Source: Leucosporidium creatinivorum (taxonomy: Eukaryota; Basidiomycota; Microbotryomycetes; Leucosporidiales; Leucosporidiaceae). From it: a DNA stretch of 64,000 nt. Made by a program: the position numbers and the translations under genes. Of this stretch, positions 41,889 to 55,200 are shown piece by piece (position 1 is the stretch's first letter; each line of letters starts with the position of its first letter). The stretch covers positions 372,001 through 436,000 of the forward strand of contig BCKL01000012.1 in assembly GCA_001600635.1 (NCBI GenBank). Direction: 5' to 3'. Under the pieces are notes generated by a model that ran no database searches, was not told the DNA's origin, and worked only from the letters and a program-made list of their open reading frames with translations.

Positions 41889-43707
41889 ATGGTCGGAGAG
41901 TCACCCCAACAAGCTCTGCCCAACGGTACAGCCCCCGACCCGCCCTCCAGCTCGCCCACCTCAGCTCGCTCGCCTCCGCCTGCTCCCAAACCGCCTCCTC
42001 CGCCTCCTCTCGCAGCATGCTACCTCAAAGCAGACGGTACTCCGCTCGTTACTCCACCTTCGACGAGAGAAGCTGCAGTACAGACCAACCCGTCGAGCGA
42101 GGAAGCTGAGCCTGAGCCCTCTCGTCGGCCGCCTCTCACCTTCGAGCCAATGAGCTACGAGGCTGCGCTCGAGTGCTTGGATCTGAACGATAAGATGGAG
42201 CTTACCGCAATTCAGGATGCGTGTACGAAAGCCAAGGTACGTCTCTGTGGCTTGACAGAGCGAGGCAAAGAGGGGGAAGCGAGCGAGGGATGTTGCAAGG
42301 GATCCAAGCTGACTCTACTACAGGAAGAACTGAAGGTCACCGAAAGGTTCACCCATCATAATCGCCGTGTACTAGGAGCTGCCCTCGCTATCGGCCAACA
42401 CCATCGCTCGCTTCAATCGCTCGCGGAAGCTTCGGTTGAAGAAGAGATCGACACTCAGCTCGCTCTTCTCGACGTTGAGCCCGTTACTGCATCCTTCTCG
42501 TTGCTCTCAGGATCTCCTGGAAAGCCGAGGACGTTTGACGTGATTGGGAACGCGGCAGACGCTTGGGCCGAGCTCGGCGTGACGTCGGAAACGCCTTACG
42601 CCGAGGTGCGGAAGAAGCTCCCTACCGTGAGCTTTGGACCGTCTCAGATTCCCTAGAGATCTGTGAGCTTACCAACGATGTGCTGTGATAGACCTACGCC
42701 GATGCCAAGGCCTACAGACAAATCGGAGCGTATATCACCCTTTGCTTCTTCTCCAACAACGGCCTACAGCCCGCCAGTGCCTTGTCCTACCTCAGCTACG
42801 AAGCAGTCGAGCACCTCCGAATGCTCAAGCCCGAGGTCAACGGGCTCTCCTTCGGCGACGTCTACGACGAAGCGACCTCTCCCGCGCCAGCTTCGACGAC
42901 GGCGACCGCGACCAAGCAGAGCAAGCTCAAGCTCAAGGCGGCTGCCAAGACCGAAACTACCGAAGCCAAGCTGAAGAGGGAGCTCGCTACCGCCAAAGCC
43001 GACCTCGCCGCTGCTTCGAGGAGAGAAGCTCAGCTCACGTCTAGCGCCGCCGGTCTGAGGAAGCGTGTGTCGCAGCTCGAGGACAGCGTCGGATCTCGTC
43101 AGAAGTGGGAGCAGCGCGTCGAGTCGGAGGTGCAGCGCAGGATCGGGTCGGTCAAGGAGGAGGAAGCACGCAAGATCTCGGAGATGGACGAGCTGAGGGC
43201 GAGGGCAGCAGCTGTCGAGGCGGAGCAGGCTCAGCTCCAGGCTACGCTCAGGTGCTCACAAGATGAGCTCTGCTCCACTCAGAAGCGGCTCTTAAGTCTT
43301 GAACAGCAGCTTGAGGAGGCGCAAGATGAGGCGCGAGGCGGTGAGTTTCGTTCGATTGCCCAGTCGCCGAAGTCGTGGCTCACCTGTCTCTCTCCCTCCT
43401 TCAGCTCTTCGAGTCGCTCAGCAGCAGATCAGGCAACGAGATCAATGCGACGCCTCGATCCAAGTCGCACTCCCTACCGGCGCCAGCAAAGCGCCCAGCT
43501 CGACCTCGTCGCCATCGCCGAAGAAGTCCGCCTTCGTAATCTCCCTTCTGACCTCGAAAGTCGAGGAGCTCTCGCAGCAGGTGGTTGACAAGAATGATGA
43601 GATCAGTGAGCTTCAACGCCCGAGACGCTGCAGTCGAGGATCATGTAGCTGACTCGTCTCTTTTCGCAGCCGAGCTCATGCTTCGTCTGGCCGGCATCGA
43701 GCAGTGA
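41889..43707 (+). CDS. Coiled-coil protein of unknown function
   Basis: Starts MVGESPQQALPNGTAPDPPS, with a Pro-rich leader, then a folded-looking segment (MSYEAALECLDLNDKMELTA, NAADAWAELGVTSETPYAEV, KAYRQIGAYITLCFFSNNGL, SYLSYEAVEHLRMLKPEV). From about residue 280 follows a long heptad-rich coiled coil with Lys/Glu/Arg/Ala (KLKRELATAKADLAAASRRE, VSQLEDSVGSRQKWEQRVES, LLSLEQQLEEAQDEARG), and the end is ELMLRLAGIEQ. Five exons join in phase; the final one begins after CTTTTCGCAG. I do not recognise the family. The layout, a small helical domain plus coiled coil, would suit a structural or tethering protein of the cytoskeleton or membranes, but this is a guess. Confidence 0.75.
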
Positions 43708-43941
43708 GAAGGGGCTATGAAGTGGGGGAAGAGCGTGCTGGACCTTGATCAGGCAGCTGGAGCTTGAGCGCGACGACGCTGTACTACAGAACATTCTCCG
43801 AACTCGACGACTCACCCGCGAGCGAGCGAACACAGCTCTCCTTCCCCCGGATCGCTCGACTTCTCTCCACCTCACCGAAGAACCTTCCGAACAATCAAGC
43901 AGCACCTCAAGGTCAACCACCAACACCCTTTCTCTTGCACC

Positions 43942-44532
43942 ATGCTCTCGTGGCCCACTCCAGCAGCGGTGCTGATCCGCCTCGCCGCGCTCGTCTTTCT
44001 GCACGCCGCTTACTCGGCTTGGGAAGGTGCGTGCTGCAGCGTATGACTTGTCCTGCATCACAGCTGATACTGCTGTACCCTCTCACGCAGTGCGCGGACT
44101 CGCTAAAGCTGCTGGCGTCGAGATCCCATCAACGCTGGGCAGCCCGCTGCCGCTGGATGTGAGTCGACCGAGCTCGCTGCCGTAACAGTGTCGCGCTTCA
44201 TGCGACAGTCGCTGCTCTGTGGCTGCCGAGCGAACTGCTGCAGAGCTACAAGAACGAGCCAGCTGACACCGCGCTTCCCTCGCTCCCAGATCATCGCTCA
44301 GGCCTTCCTCAGCTTCATCCTACTAGTAACGGGCGTGATCTGGAGTGCTACACCGCTTAAGAAGATCTCATGGGCCAGCGAGATGAGCAAGAGGTACGTT
44401 TCGACGAGCGGAAGGGGCAGGCTGCTCGAGCTGACGCTCTTGATGTACAGGAGCATCGACTCGGAGGACTCGAGGCTGTCGTTTGCCAACGTGCGGCATC
44501 GTGGGAGTATTCTGTTTGCAGAGACCGACTAG
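43942..44532 (+). CDS. EMC5: ER membrane protein complex subunit 5 (EMC5/MMgT family)
   Basis: Small subunit of the EMC insertase, which inserts weakly hydrophobic or tail-anchored helices into the ER membrane; the family is also named membrane magnesium transporter. Four exons encode about 120 residues: MLSWPTPAAVLIRLAALVF and LHAAYSAWE (first helix, with the family's HAAYS), GSPLPLDIIAQAFLSFILL and VTGVIWSATPLKKISWA (second helix), then LSFANVRHRGSILFAETD, matching the family's conserved C-terminal Arg-x-Arg/His-x-Arg-Gly box. The size and two helices fit. The gene is convergent with HRQ1, only about 110 bases apart. Confidence 0.87.
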
Positions 44533-44643
44533 TCGAGGTGTAATGCGGTCGAATCGGCTCCCTGGAACTCGTCGGCACGCTCGCCAGCTCGCTGCTCCCC
44601 GTTAAGCTGCTTGCTAAAATGAATAACAACATCACTGAAACGA

Positions 44644-47600
44644 CTACTTCGCCTGCAAGAACCCTCCCGTCTCATTCAAATCAAACACCATCGCTCCTTC
44701 GCTCGGTCCCGCCGCGACTGGCCCACCGCCGAGCAACTCGGCCAGTGCAGCCTCCCTCTCCACCCGCTCCGCCTCTTCCATGTCTTCCTCTTCCATCACA
44801 CCTCGCATCTCCCTATCCCTGCGAGCACCGTCCATCGCCCTTGGCCGTACACCAGCACCTGCGAGATCAATCGTTCCGCCGGGGGTGACGCCCTGTGCTG
44901 GCTCTTGCATTGGGATGGCGTCGACATCGATGGGTCGACCGAGAATGGAGTCGAGGACGACGAGAGCGCCGAGCTTGGAGACGACTGTGGAGAGAAGAGA
45001 TCAGCGAGGGAGAGAAGAGCTCGAGCCGAAGGATTGACTGGTGTTGGCGCCCGAGCAGAGCTGAGAAGCAACGCCTGGAAAGAGATGAGCATCAGTATCG
45101 AGTAGAGTGTGAGAGTGAGAAGCGAGCGCACAAGATGGACAGCCCTCGAGACAGCGACAGTTGGCGATTGTGTCAGCTGCCTGCTGTAGCAGCATCCCGA
45201 CATGGTCGAAAGCCTTGTGGCAGATGCCGCCCGACTTGCCCGCCGAGTCGTAAAGAATCAACCTGTTGACAAATAATCAGCTCTCGCTCTCTCGACGCCC
45301 AAGAGAGAGAGAGCAACCCACCTCGCCGGCCGCTTCCTCGAGCTCGGCGTGCTCGCCAGCTCCTTCTCCGGCTGCTTGCACTCAGTTCTCACGTCGCCTT
45401 CCGTGCACATGGCGATCATAGGCGTGAGGGACATGAGAGCGTGCTCGGCGGCATGAATCGAGGCGGCGGGATGGAGATTCTTGAGGATGAGGATCTCGAG
45501 CGCCGAGGCGGGAACGTCGAGCCAGAGGCCGTGGGATTGACGGATGAAGGGAGGCGAATTGATGTCGACGGTGTCGAGGATGTTGTTCTGTGGCGCGAAG
45601 GCATGGTCAGCATGCGGTCGGTCGGGAGGAGCCAGAGTGAGAGCGAACCCTCATGTCGGTTTTGAAGTAGCCAAAGACGACCGAGGTGACTGGGAGGGGA
45701 CGAGGTCAGCTAGCAGTCAATCTAGAGAAGAGAGCTACAACTCACTCTGCACCGTTCCGTACGAAGCGACCGAGTTGGAGCCTTGGATCTCGCGAATGGC
45801 CAGCGGTTCGATGGGGTCGATGTTGCTGCTCGGCGGAGAAGCTCAGCAAGGAGGAAGACGGGGCAGAAGACACGCGACTCACGTAAAGTCCCTCTGCCTC
45901 GTTCGCCAGTCGATGGTAGCTCGCTCCACCTTGGCCAGCTTGCGTTCGTGGCTGACCTCTCGAACCACTGCGAACGCCAAGGAGAGGTCAGCGCGACTCG
46001 AGAAGCGGGAGAGACCTGCTTACAAAAGGTCCTGCCCATGTGCATGTAGATGGCCCCCTCGTAGGTGGTGAAGATGGCCCTCGACACCTCAATCTCCTCG
46101 ATAACCTGATTCCTCCCCTCGCTTATGTCGACAATGACATACGACTCGTCCTCGGTGTTCCTAATCGGCACCGTCTTGGCTGGATACGGCCGATACTTGG
46201 GGTGACAATGAAAGAAGCCCTCGTCGTCTTTTGTCAAGCGGTCGTAGCAGATCTTGTCCAACTCGACGCCGAAGAAGGGTCGATCCTCGTCGAGCTGGAT
46301 TGGGACCTCGTGCGCCGCGCACTGGAGATGAGCTTCGAGGACAATGGGATTGTTCAAGTCGAGGGAGAGGTTCGAGAAGGGGCTGGTGAAGATCTCTTCG
46401 GGGTTGCGAGCGTAGTGTTGGTCGAGAGGCCAAGGATCACAGATGAGCATGGCGAGCGAGTCCTTGTTTCGTCGCCCTGCTCGACCAGCTTGTTGGCGAA
46501 GACCGGGGAGGGTGTAGGGGAAGCCGACGGTGATGACGGCGTCGAGGGACCCGATGTCCACTCCCAGCTCGAGCGCCGTGGTCGCGACGATGCCGAGCAG
46601 CTCGCCTGAGAACATGTCGGCTTCGATCTTGCGTCGGTCCTGAAGGTCACACAGGGTCAGCGAAGCAACCTGAACAGAACTCCGAAAGACAACGAACAGC
46701 GGCGCTGTAACCTGAGCGGTAGGAAGCGACTCGAGCCGCCATGTCGCTTCGGCCTTCGACCATCAAATCGGCTCGAATCTGCTTCATGAGGATCTCGCAC
46801 TGCTGCCGGACCTGTGCAGGACGTGCAATAAAACGAGATCAGCTTCTTGCTCGTCGGAACTCGAAAACCCGGAAGCTAGCTTACCTTGCAGAAGACAATT
46901 GCCCTCACGCCTCGCTCGAGGAGGAAGCGGAAGACCCTTGATGTCTCGCTGATGGTACTGACGCGACCTTGTTTGATGTCCTTGTCGTCGATGTAAGGCG
47001 GGTTCCAGACGAGGTACTCCTGAGGTTGAGAGAGCGCGAAGTGTCAGCGAGTTGGCGATTGAGGGCGATCCGTGCGAGACGACTCGCCTTCCTTCCCGAT
47101 GGCGAGCCATCAACGTCGACTACCGTAACATCCTCGGGAGCCAAGCCGAAGATGGTGGACATGTGCTGTGAGGAGGAGGGAGCAGGAGCGAGCAGGGTTA
47201 GCCGGAAGAGCTCGGGTCTTCGTAATAGCCACGAAGCGAACGACTCACCTCGGCAGGGTTGGCGATCGTAGCCGAACACGAGATGAACTGAACCGAGTTG
47301 TTGCCGACGGCAGCGCAGATCCGTCGGAGCCTGTCAAGCAGACGAAGGGCGAGTCAGCTCGGCCACCTCGTCTCCTCGGCAGGGGGCGCTCACCTCCTCA
47401 TCACATAAGCGACGTGGCAGCCAAAGAGACCGGCGTAAGTATGTAGCTCGTCCACGACGACGAAGCGCAGGTTGCTGAAGAAGCGACGCCAAGTCTCCTC
47501 GCGTGGTAGGATGGTGAGGTGGAGCATGTCGGGGTTGGTGAAGATCTGCGAGGAAGGAGAGAGAGAAGGAGGAGAGACGAGGTAGAGAGGGCGCGAAGAC

Positions 47601-49695
47601 GGGCGATGAAGGGAAGTCGAAGGGGGGGCACAGGAGGAGGAAAGTGAAGCGAGGTCAGCGCCGAGCCGCGTCGAGTGAGGCGACGGACCACTCACGACGT
47701 TGCAGTTCTCCCTAATGTAGTCCCTGTCGTCTTTGGGCGTGTCTCCATCAAACGTAGCGACCTGCGAGAGCGATGGGCAGAAAGCGGGGGGAGGCAAGGA
47801 TGTCAGCTTGGTCGAAGGGGAGGCGAGGCAATCTTCCATCGTCCCGGGAGAATCGCGACGATGCGAAATAGACGCACCTTAACATCCTCCATCCCGTCAC
47901 AGCACCCCAGCAGCTCTGCCAACGCCCTCTTCTGATCCTGCGCCAGCGCCTTGGTCGGGAAGATGTAGATGGCCGTCGACTGCTTGTCGTCCTCGAGCGC
48001 CTTCAAAACGGGAATCTGGTAGATGAGAGACTTTCCCGAGGACGTGGAGGTAGAGATGATGACGCCTTTGGCCGGTTTGACGCCCGACGAGGGAGAGGGA
48101 AGGAGGTGATTGATGGCGGCGGCTTGGTGGGAGTAAAGGGAGGAGATCTTCTTCTGGTGGTAGAGAGCGTCTTCGACGGCGTGGGAGAGGGGGATGTCCA
48201 GCGAGCCTGCGGGAGACGTGCAGAGGATCAGCTCGGCGCTCAGGCTTCGGCGCAACCACTCGAAGGCGAAGACTCACCATATGCACCTTCCCTCGCATCG
48301 AATATCCGATGCCCACCATCCACAATCTGCTCCCGATAACTCTCCTGCTCCCGAATCTCCTCCACGAGCGCTTCGATACTCGGTCGCATGTCCGGGTTCC
48401 GCTGGTAAAACTTCAAATCGTCCTGCTTCTCCCTCAATCCCTTGACCTCCTCGTCGTCCGGCTTGACCGGCAAGTTCTCCTCGGTAGCAGCGAGCAGAAG
48501 CTCGACGGCGTCCTCTGGCGGGTGGTGAGCGGCGCAGGCGACGAGGAGCTCCGAGACGGCGGCGTGGAACTTGGCGTTGCGCTTCTCAATGAGCGAGGTC
48601 ATCGACTCTTTGGTGTACTTGGGCTCCTTCTCGGGTAGCTTGGGCGCGGCGGCGGCAGAGTCGTCGCCTTTCTTCTTCTTGCGCCTGCGAGCGCCGAGGG
48701 CCGAGGTCAGCTCCAGTCCAGCTTCAGCTCACCGATCCAAGAAGTACGAGACGTACTGAAACTTCCTAGTAATCACTTTCCCGACTCCATTACTACTCTT
48801 GAGCTCTCCATCATTAAACTTGAACAGCAACACCGTCTCCTTCCTCGCCTTCTCAATCTCCTTTGCCTCGCCCAAGAACTCCCCCGCTTGGGCTCCTCGT
48901 GCCGCTCGCTCGTATTCCTCATCTAGCTCCTGTCTCTTCTTCGCTCGTGCGGCAGCAGCGTCGTTGCCCGCCGCCCCAGCTTCGGCGCCGGCCGAGTGGA
49001 TCCGAAGGAGCTCCGAGTCGATGTAGGCGAAGGTGATGAGCTCGGGGAGGAGTGACTTCATTTGAGCGATGTCGTGCATCTCGAGGGGACTGTGTGAGTG
49101 AGACATAGGGGCGACCAGGCGGGTCTGGTCAGCTCGGCGCACATGAAGTGGGCGAAGGGCGAAGGGCGACGCGTACCGCTTCAGAAGCCCTTCCACTGAT
49201 CGCTGTAGCGTATCGAAAGTCGTAGAAAAGCCTTTACGTGCCGAGCAGAATGTGTAGACCGTGTTGAGTGCCTGCTGAGCGGTCAGCGACGTCTCTCAAG
49301 TTCAAAGCGCTCGCCGAACTCACCCTGTAGACCTGCTCCAGCTTGACGAAATGCGGCGGGAACGGCACAGAGGGGACAAACAGGTCCTTCTGCTTTCCTT
49401 TGCCCTTAGCAGCTGCTTTGCCCTTTGCTTTGGCGGTCGGCGCTGGTTCTTTCCGTTGCTTCTTGGGAGGTGGCGGCCGAGCGTAGATATCGTCGTCGTC
49501 GTCGATGGCCAGGGAGTCGACGCTAGCAGCGCGGAACAGAGGCGTCTCGCCTGCTGCTGCTTCGGCCGGCGCGCGACTGATCTGCCCGTTCAGCTCGATG
49601 CTCGAAGTCGAAGCGATGGGCTCGTCCGCAGTGCTAGCAGCGGTGAGCAAACCTCCGCCTTTGGGCCGTCGATGGTTGATGTGCGGCAAGCTCAT
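44644..49695 (-). CDS. HRQ1: RecQ-like DNA helicase HRQ1 with DUF1998 domain
   Basis: Superfamily 2 helicase (RecQ4-related) that works in crosslink repair and telomere maintenance. N-terminal part: MSLPHINHRRPKGGG, then Lys-rich PTAKAKGKAAAKGKGK, then ALNTVYTFCSARKGFSTTFD and DIAQMKSLLPELITFAYIDS, typical of fungal Hrq1. Helicase motifs: STSTSSGKSLIYQIPVLKAL (Walker A), IFPTKALAQDQKRAL, FVVVDELHTYAG (motif II, DELH), GIVATTALELGVDIGSLDAV and GLRQQAGRAGRR (motif VI). The C-terminal DUF1998 region reads ILYDSAGKSGG, then CRCLEGCPSC, the four-Cys zinc site. The end is rich in Glu (EEEDMEEAERVEREAALAEL) and stops QAK. More than ten introns were seen. ATG 49695 was chosen as the first Met of the conserved-looking N-terminus; an in-frame ATG lies 99 bases upstream. 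Confidence 0.9.
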
Positions 49696-50247
49696 TCGCT
49701 GCAGTAGAGCACGTTGTCGGCGTCGAGAAGCAGCGAGCGGACGGAGAACAGGAAGTCGGGCGCGAAGGTCAAGGAGACGCGCATCCGCGTACACTCAGGT
49801 TCGAGATCGAGCTACAGATGCCAACTGAGCTCTGCAGAGGTGTAGGTATCTTACAGGCGAGCTTGACAGCTCGGAGAACCTGTTCAGGCTTTGCGCCGAG
49901 GGCTGAGAGCTCCGCTCGCCGCGCGGAGGGTTGACCTCTCGCGGTTCACTTTCTCCGTCTCAACTCGTCTGCACCGACTGGGGCTATTCGCAGGACTGCT
50001 ACGGACAGCTACTACATCATAGCAGCATCGCGTCGCCTGGTCTCGCTCCTCTGAGAGCCACGCAAGACGGTTCAGGACACGCCTCAGCTCGCAACACGTC
50101 TGTAGGAGCTGTTGTACGGCGTTGAACAGCTGGATTTGGCCGGGGAAGTGAGAGGGAATCTCTCTGGATAACAGCGCACCATGTACCTCGTCTCCAGCTC
50201 TCTTCACTGAGCGCCGAGCTGACCTTCGGACGCCTGCAGCGCCGATC
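49696..50247. promoter_or_regulatory. Divergent intergenic region between HRQ1 and RFT1
   Basis: About 550 bases separating two divergent starts. Contains several CTCGGCG/CGCCGAG words and a possible 5' UTR intron end (CGCCGAGCTGACC ... CCTGCAG) just before the RFT1 start codon. No other feature recognised. Confidence 0.5.
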
Positions 50248-52049
50248 ATGGCCACCACATCACCGGAACAAGCTTCGGTTACATCTTCACCATCAACATC
50301 ATCGCCTCTGCTCTCCACCACCATCTCCCTCGTCCTCCTTCAGCTTGTCTCGCGCCTTTTCTCCTTCTCGCTCAACCAGCTCCTCCTCCGGTCGACTACG
50401 CCGCAGGCTCTGGGCGTGGCGACGATGGGCTTCGAGGTCGTGAGAGATACAGGGCTCTTTCTGGTGAGAGAAGGCATGCGCGGAGCGGTAGTGGTGAGTC
50501 GGTCCCCCTCCCGAAGCGCCGAGCTTTCGCTGACTTTTGTTCTGCACCCAGCGCACACGCTCATCCACCTCGAACGGAACATCTCCTCGACTGTCTCGAA
50601 CCCTCCTCCTCCCCGTATACCTCGCGCCTCTCCCAATCCTCTTCTTCGGCCTCTACTCCTTCCTCGCCCCCTCACCTCTTCCAGCCCACTTCCACTCGAC
50701 TCTCTCCCTCTACGCCCTCTCCGCCGTCCTCGAACTCCTGGCAGAACGCTGGTACCTCCATACGCTCCTCGACTGGGAGACGTTGACGAGTGTGAGGGTC
50801 AAGATTGAGGGCGCGGCTGTGGGGGTCAAGAGCGTCGCTACCCTCGCTGCTGTTTTTGTGGGAGGTGAGAGGGCAGCTTTGCTTGCCTTCGGAGTCGGGC
50901 AGGCTGCCTATGGCGCGACGCTGCTGCTCGGCTTCTGGTGGAGGGTGGGAGCCCAGCTGCCTCGGCCGAGCGCTGGCTCGGCGTTGAAGGAGGGAGAGGA
51001 CGACGGGCGATACGATCCCGAGGTCATCTCGACCTCATGGGCGCTCACGAAGCAGTCACTCGTCAAGCAGCTGCTTACAGAAGGCGACAAGATTGCCGTG
51101 GGGAGGCTTAGCAAGGTCGAGGATCAAGGAGGCTACGCGGTAGCGCTCAACTACGGTACGCCATCTTTCTCGCCCCCACCGCCGCTACTTCGCTCACCTC
51201 GTTTACTCCTCCAGGCTCCCTCGTCGCCCGCATTCTTTTCGCCCCCCTCGAAGAAACGTCCCGACTCTTCTTCTCACGACACCTCTCGACCGCCCAAACC
51301 TCTCAAGCCGACCTCCTCTCCACCTCGACCCTTCTCTCCTCCCTCCTCACCCTCCACGCCCACCTCTCCCTCATCTTCATTCTCCTCGCACCACCTTACA
51401 CCGCTCCCCTCCTCTACCACCTCCTCGGCGCTCGCTGGTCCGCTCCCCTCTCCTCCGCTCCGACCATCCTTCGCGAGTATTGCACCTACCTTCCCTTCCT
51501 CGCCATCAACGGAGTCACCGAAGCCTTCTTCCAATCCGCTGCGGGTCCCGAGTGGCTTAGACGAGGAAGCTGGTGGATGGCAGCTTGCTCGGTCGGGTTT
51601 CTCGGCGCGGTGGTTCTGGGCGCTCGAGCGGGATGGGGCGAGGTCGGACTCATCTATGCCAATTACCTCAATATGAGCCTGAGGATCGCCTTCTCTTCGG
51701 TGTTCATTCGGAGGTTCTACAAGGAGAAGGGAGCGGGTGACGAGGTGTGGAAGAGCTTGAGTTGGAGGAGGTGGGCACCAAAGCTGCAGACGGTGGTGGT
51801 GTTTGGGATCTCGGGGGTAGTGGTGCGGTGGAGTGAGGCGCGAGGTGGATGGAAGAGCTTGAGAGGGATGGCCGAGCACGTGGGCGAGGGAGCGGCGTGC
51901 GGATTTCTTTGCTTGGCGGTGATGTGAGTTCTGCGTTTCGTTCACCCGCTTGATATCTGTCTTGCTGACCCTTTCGCTTTTCGATAGCTTTGTATCGGAG
52001 CAGGAGAATCTTCGGCGCCTGGCTGGGGTCGTGCGCAGGAAGCGGGATT
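50248..52049 (+). CDS. RFT1: RFT1, ER protein linked to lipid-linked oligosaccharide translocation
   Basis: Multi-pass ER membrane protein of the MOP/MATE flippase superfamily, required for N-glycosylation at the Man5GlcNAc2-PP-dolichol step. Start MATTSPEQASVTSSPSTSSP; first helix SLVLLQLVSRLFSFSLNQLL followed by the family's LLRSTTPQALGVATMGFEVV. Other landmarks: VYLAPLPILFFGLYSFLAP, LSAVLELLAERWYLHTLLDW, SLVKQLLTEGDKIAVGRLSK (very characteristic of Rft1), YGSLVARILFAPLEETSRLF, and YLPFLAINGVTEAFFQSAAG. Five exons; it ends AGVVRRKRD. Convergent with the amine oxidase gene, 188 bases apart. Motif order and length (about 540 residues) match the family well. Confidence 0.93.
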
Positions 52050-52237
52050 GAGCTCGGTTGATGCAATTTCGCGCTGTCCTTTCCGCTCTCTGGCCGGCAT
52101 CGATACAGAGGAACGAAACCTCGTTTACGACAGTCACGATCTAAGATTGAAGCAAAAGCAAGCCCACCCATCCTCTCCGTCCTAGGCACCTCGCCCCGTC
52201 GCCATCACGTCCGATTCTTCCTCAACTCTCCCTTCTA

Positions 52238-55200
52238 CTAGTTCCTGATGCGACTAGCGTTGACAGGGTTCTGGATGTAGGGGAACTTGCGCGTCAAAGT
52301 GTCGGGGACGTAGCTGGTGAGGTTCGGCTGAAGCGCGGCGAGGTTGAGCGAGCCGGCGAGGGCTTCGGCGCCGAATTGAGCGACGTTGGTAACGATGCCG
52401 GTGTCCTCGGCGAAGGTGAGACGAGTCAATTGGCTAGTGCGGCGGGAGGGGTCGTTGGTGAGGTAGTTGTGCTGCGAGAGGGAGGGGGGAAGTCAGCTCG
52501 GCGCTCGGCGAAGGCGAGGACACCGCGAGAGAGCTGACTGGACTGATGATGACTCCGGACTGAGAGGTGGTCATGACGGTGTTGGGGAGGTCTCCAAGAT
52601 GAGGGACGTGGCTCACTGTGGCCGAGTTTGGCGGGAGACAGTCAGCTCGGCGATGAGGGCAGGTCAAAGCGTCGAAAACGAGGCAACTCACTGCCGAGGT
52701 TGAACTGCGAGCGGGGTAGACGTCAGCGGGGTCGACAAAGCGTTTGTAGAAACCTCCATTCACCCAGAGCACAAGATCTTGCTGCTCGAGGCTCTCCGAG
52801 TTGAAGAAGTCGCCAAAGTTGACCTGCGACCGGTGAAGGCGTGAGCTGGAGTCTCCTCGTGGAGGCGTCAGCACTCACAAGCGGGTTCGCAGGATCGTTG
52901 GCGTTGTCCGCGTGGGACGCGAAAGGCTCGCTGTCCTTCCTTTGCGCGACGTAGAGGTGGTGGGAGGTGAAGTGACCCGCTTGGCCGAGGTTGGAGCTGT
53001 TCTGGACGGTGAGGTAGCTGTGGAAATGATGGAGTGAGTGACTTGACGAGTGGAGCTGTCAGATCGCGACTCACTGTCCTGCGCCTCCTCGGCTCGGCTT
53101 GATGCGATATCCTGGCGCCTCGCCGAAAGCGTTGGGCTTGTCGGTGTTGGCGACGATGAGCATTCCAGGGAGGTTCTCGGGCCAGTTCTGCGAGTAGAGA
53201 AGAATCAGTGTCTCCCGCTTGCCGCCTAGCACAACGAGAACGACTCACAATCTTCCCTTGATCCTCGTTCGCGATCGTCTCCTTCTGCAGCTGCATCGTC
53301 GAGCGAGGCTCGGTCGACCAGGGGTAGGTCGCCTGGACGGGGACGAGGGAGTGCTTGAGAAACGAGTTGGCCGTGCCGAGGATGTCGAGGTCGCATCTGT
53401 GGCGAGGGCAGGTCAGCGAGAGCAGCAGGGCGCAGCGAACAAGCCGGGCAAGCTCACTTGAACGTCAAGATGTGGTCGTGCATCGAGCCGGAGAGGCCGC
53501 CGTGAATGTTGTAGCCGTATCCATCGCTTCCGGTGGTAGCCCAAGCTGCAGTTTGGATGTCTGCGAGGGGAGGGGCTTAGTTCGGTGAGTCGACGAAGGG
53601 CGAGCGAGGGACGACTTACATCCCGAGGCGCGCACGACCGTTTCGATGCTACCGTCGAGGAAAAAGTTGTACTCGAAAGTGTCTGGAGAGGAGGTCAGCA
53701 AGTCGCGGGGTCGCACGAGGAGGAAGAAAGCCCACAATCGTCTGCAGGCGAGGAGGCCGAGTCAGCTGGCGTCGGCGGAAGATCTCAAAGGCGGGTCAAG
53801 ACTCACAGTTCCCAACAGTAGAGACCGTGCGAACGGTGAACATGATGTCTGTGAAGGGGAGTCGAGTCAGCCCCCGCCCTTCCGACTCCGCGCCGAGAAA
53901 CTCACTCTTGGTCGCCGAAATGCCCGTGTTGGAGCTGTGACGCTGCATGAGGTAGCCAGCATCCGACTCGTAGAGGCAGATGCTGCGAAGGAAAAAGCAG
54001 AAGATCAGCGAAGTGCAACAGACCAGCAGAGGAGAACAGAGCGCCGAGGTGGACTCCGACTCACGCGTTGCTGCGAGTGGTCGAGATCTCGTGGCCGTGG
54101 TAGGTCGCATCGAGAAAGGTCGCGTAGCTGCCGCAGTCACGGAGCGTCAGCTATCGTATTCGAGGTAAAGAGAGGACTCACCTCGGGCAGTCGTAGTCGG
54201 GCAATGACCCGAGGGTCATTGCGCCGAACCCGTAGGTTGAGTCGAGGTAGGCCGTGTGAGATTGCACGGCTGTAGCAAACAGTGAGAGTAAGTTAGCACC
54301 GCCCCCTGGGAACTCCCCAAGCAGCGTACGGTCGATTCCAGCATCTGCGAAGCGCGAAAGGGTCAGCGCCGCCGAGCCTCGCTCTCCAAGTCCAACAGCA
54401 ACTCACAATGAGCAATCGCCTCGTCCAGCCCCAGCTCGTAGATGATGCGCTTCTTGACGGGGTCGCCACTGGTGCCGAAGCGGATGTCGAAGAGGCGAAG
54501 GCCGGTATCGCGAGTGAAGCTGATGAAGAAGGAGAAGGGGCCTGCGAGGGGAAGAGCTCGTCAGTCTTCGGAGAGGTTGCAGAACAGCGAGAAAGACTAC
54601 ACACCCCACTCGACATAGTTCTGCTCCTTGTTGACGGCGAACCGTTGACCCTTGGGCTGGACCGAGAGGGGAGGCGGGGTCGTGTCGAAGGGCAGCGCAT
54701 CGCCGAGCTTGTCGGTTCCGTACCAAGAATTGTCGGTGGCGTTGATCCTCCCAGGCTTGACGAATCCAGGAGCTTTCCAAGCGGTGCGGAAAGCGTCGTG
54801 GGAAGGGTAGAAGAGGTTGTTGAACCACCACCCTTGGAAGCTCCATTTCGAAGGGTCGCGCCCGGTGATGTCGGTCTTGAGGGTGAGGCCGGTGGCTGTA
54901 GCAGAGGGCAACGGTCAGCTCAAAGATTTGGAGAACGTATCGAGCCGGTGTGGCATGTACGGAGCACCGTCTGAGCGTCAAAAGGACCGGTCGGGACAGC
55001 CCAAGCTTCGAGCCACTGAGTGACTCGTCCATTGCTCTCCGGCATCGGCTCAGTCCCCCACCAATCTACAAATAAGCGGTGGCATGTCAGTTCCTCCCCA
55101 AGGCGCGCGCAGAGCGAGGCAGCTGCTCACCGAAGGTAACCCCGGGCGCGCCGAGCAGATCCTCGATGATGTTCGAGACGAGCTGCGCTTGATCCATGGC

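Noticed and set aside
41172-42656. 494-codon plus-strand frame bridging two genes
   Set aside because: It overlaps the end of the F-box gene in another frame and then runs into the true first exon of the coiled-coil gene; only the part from 41889 is coding.
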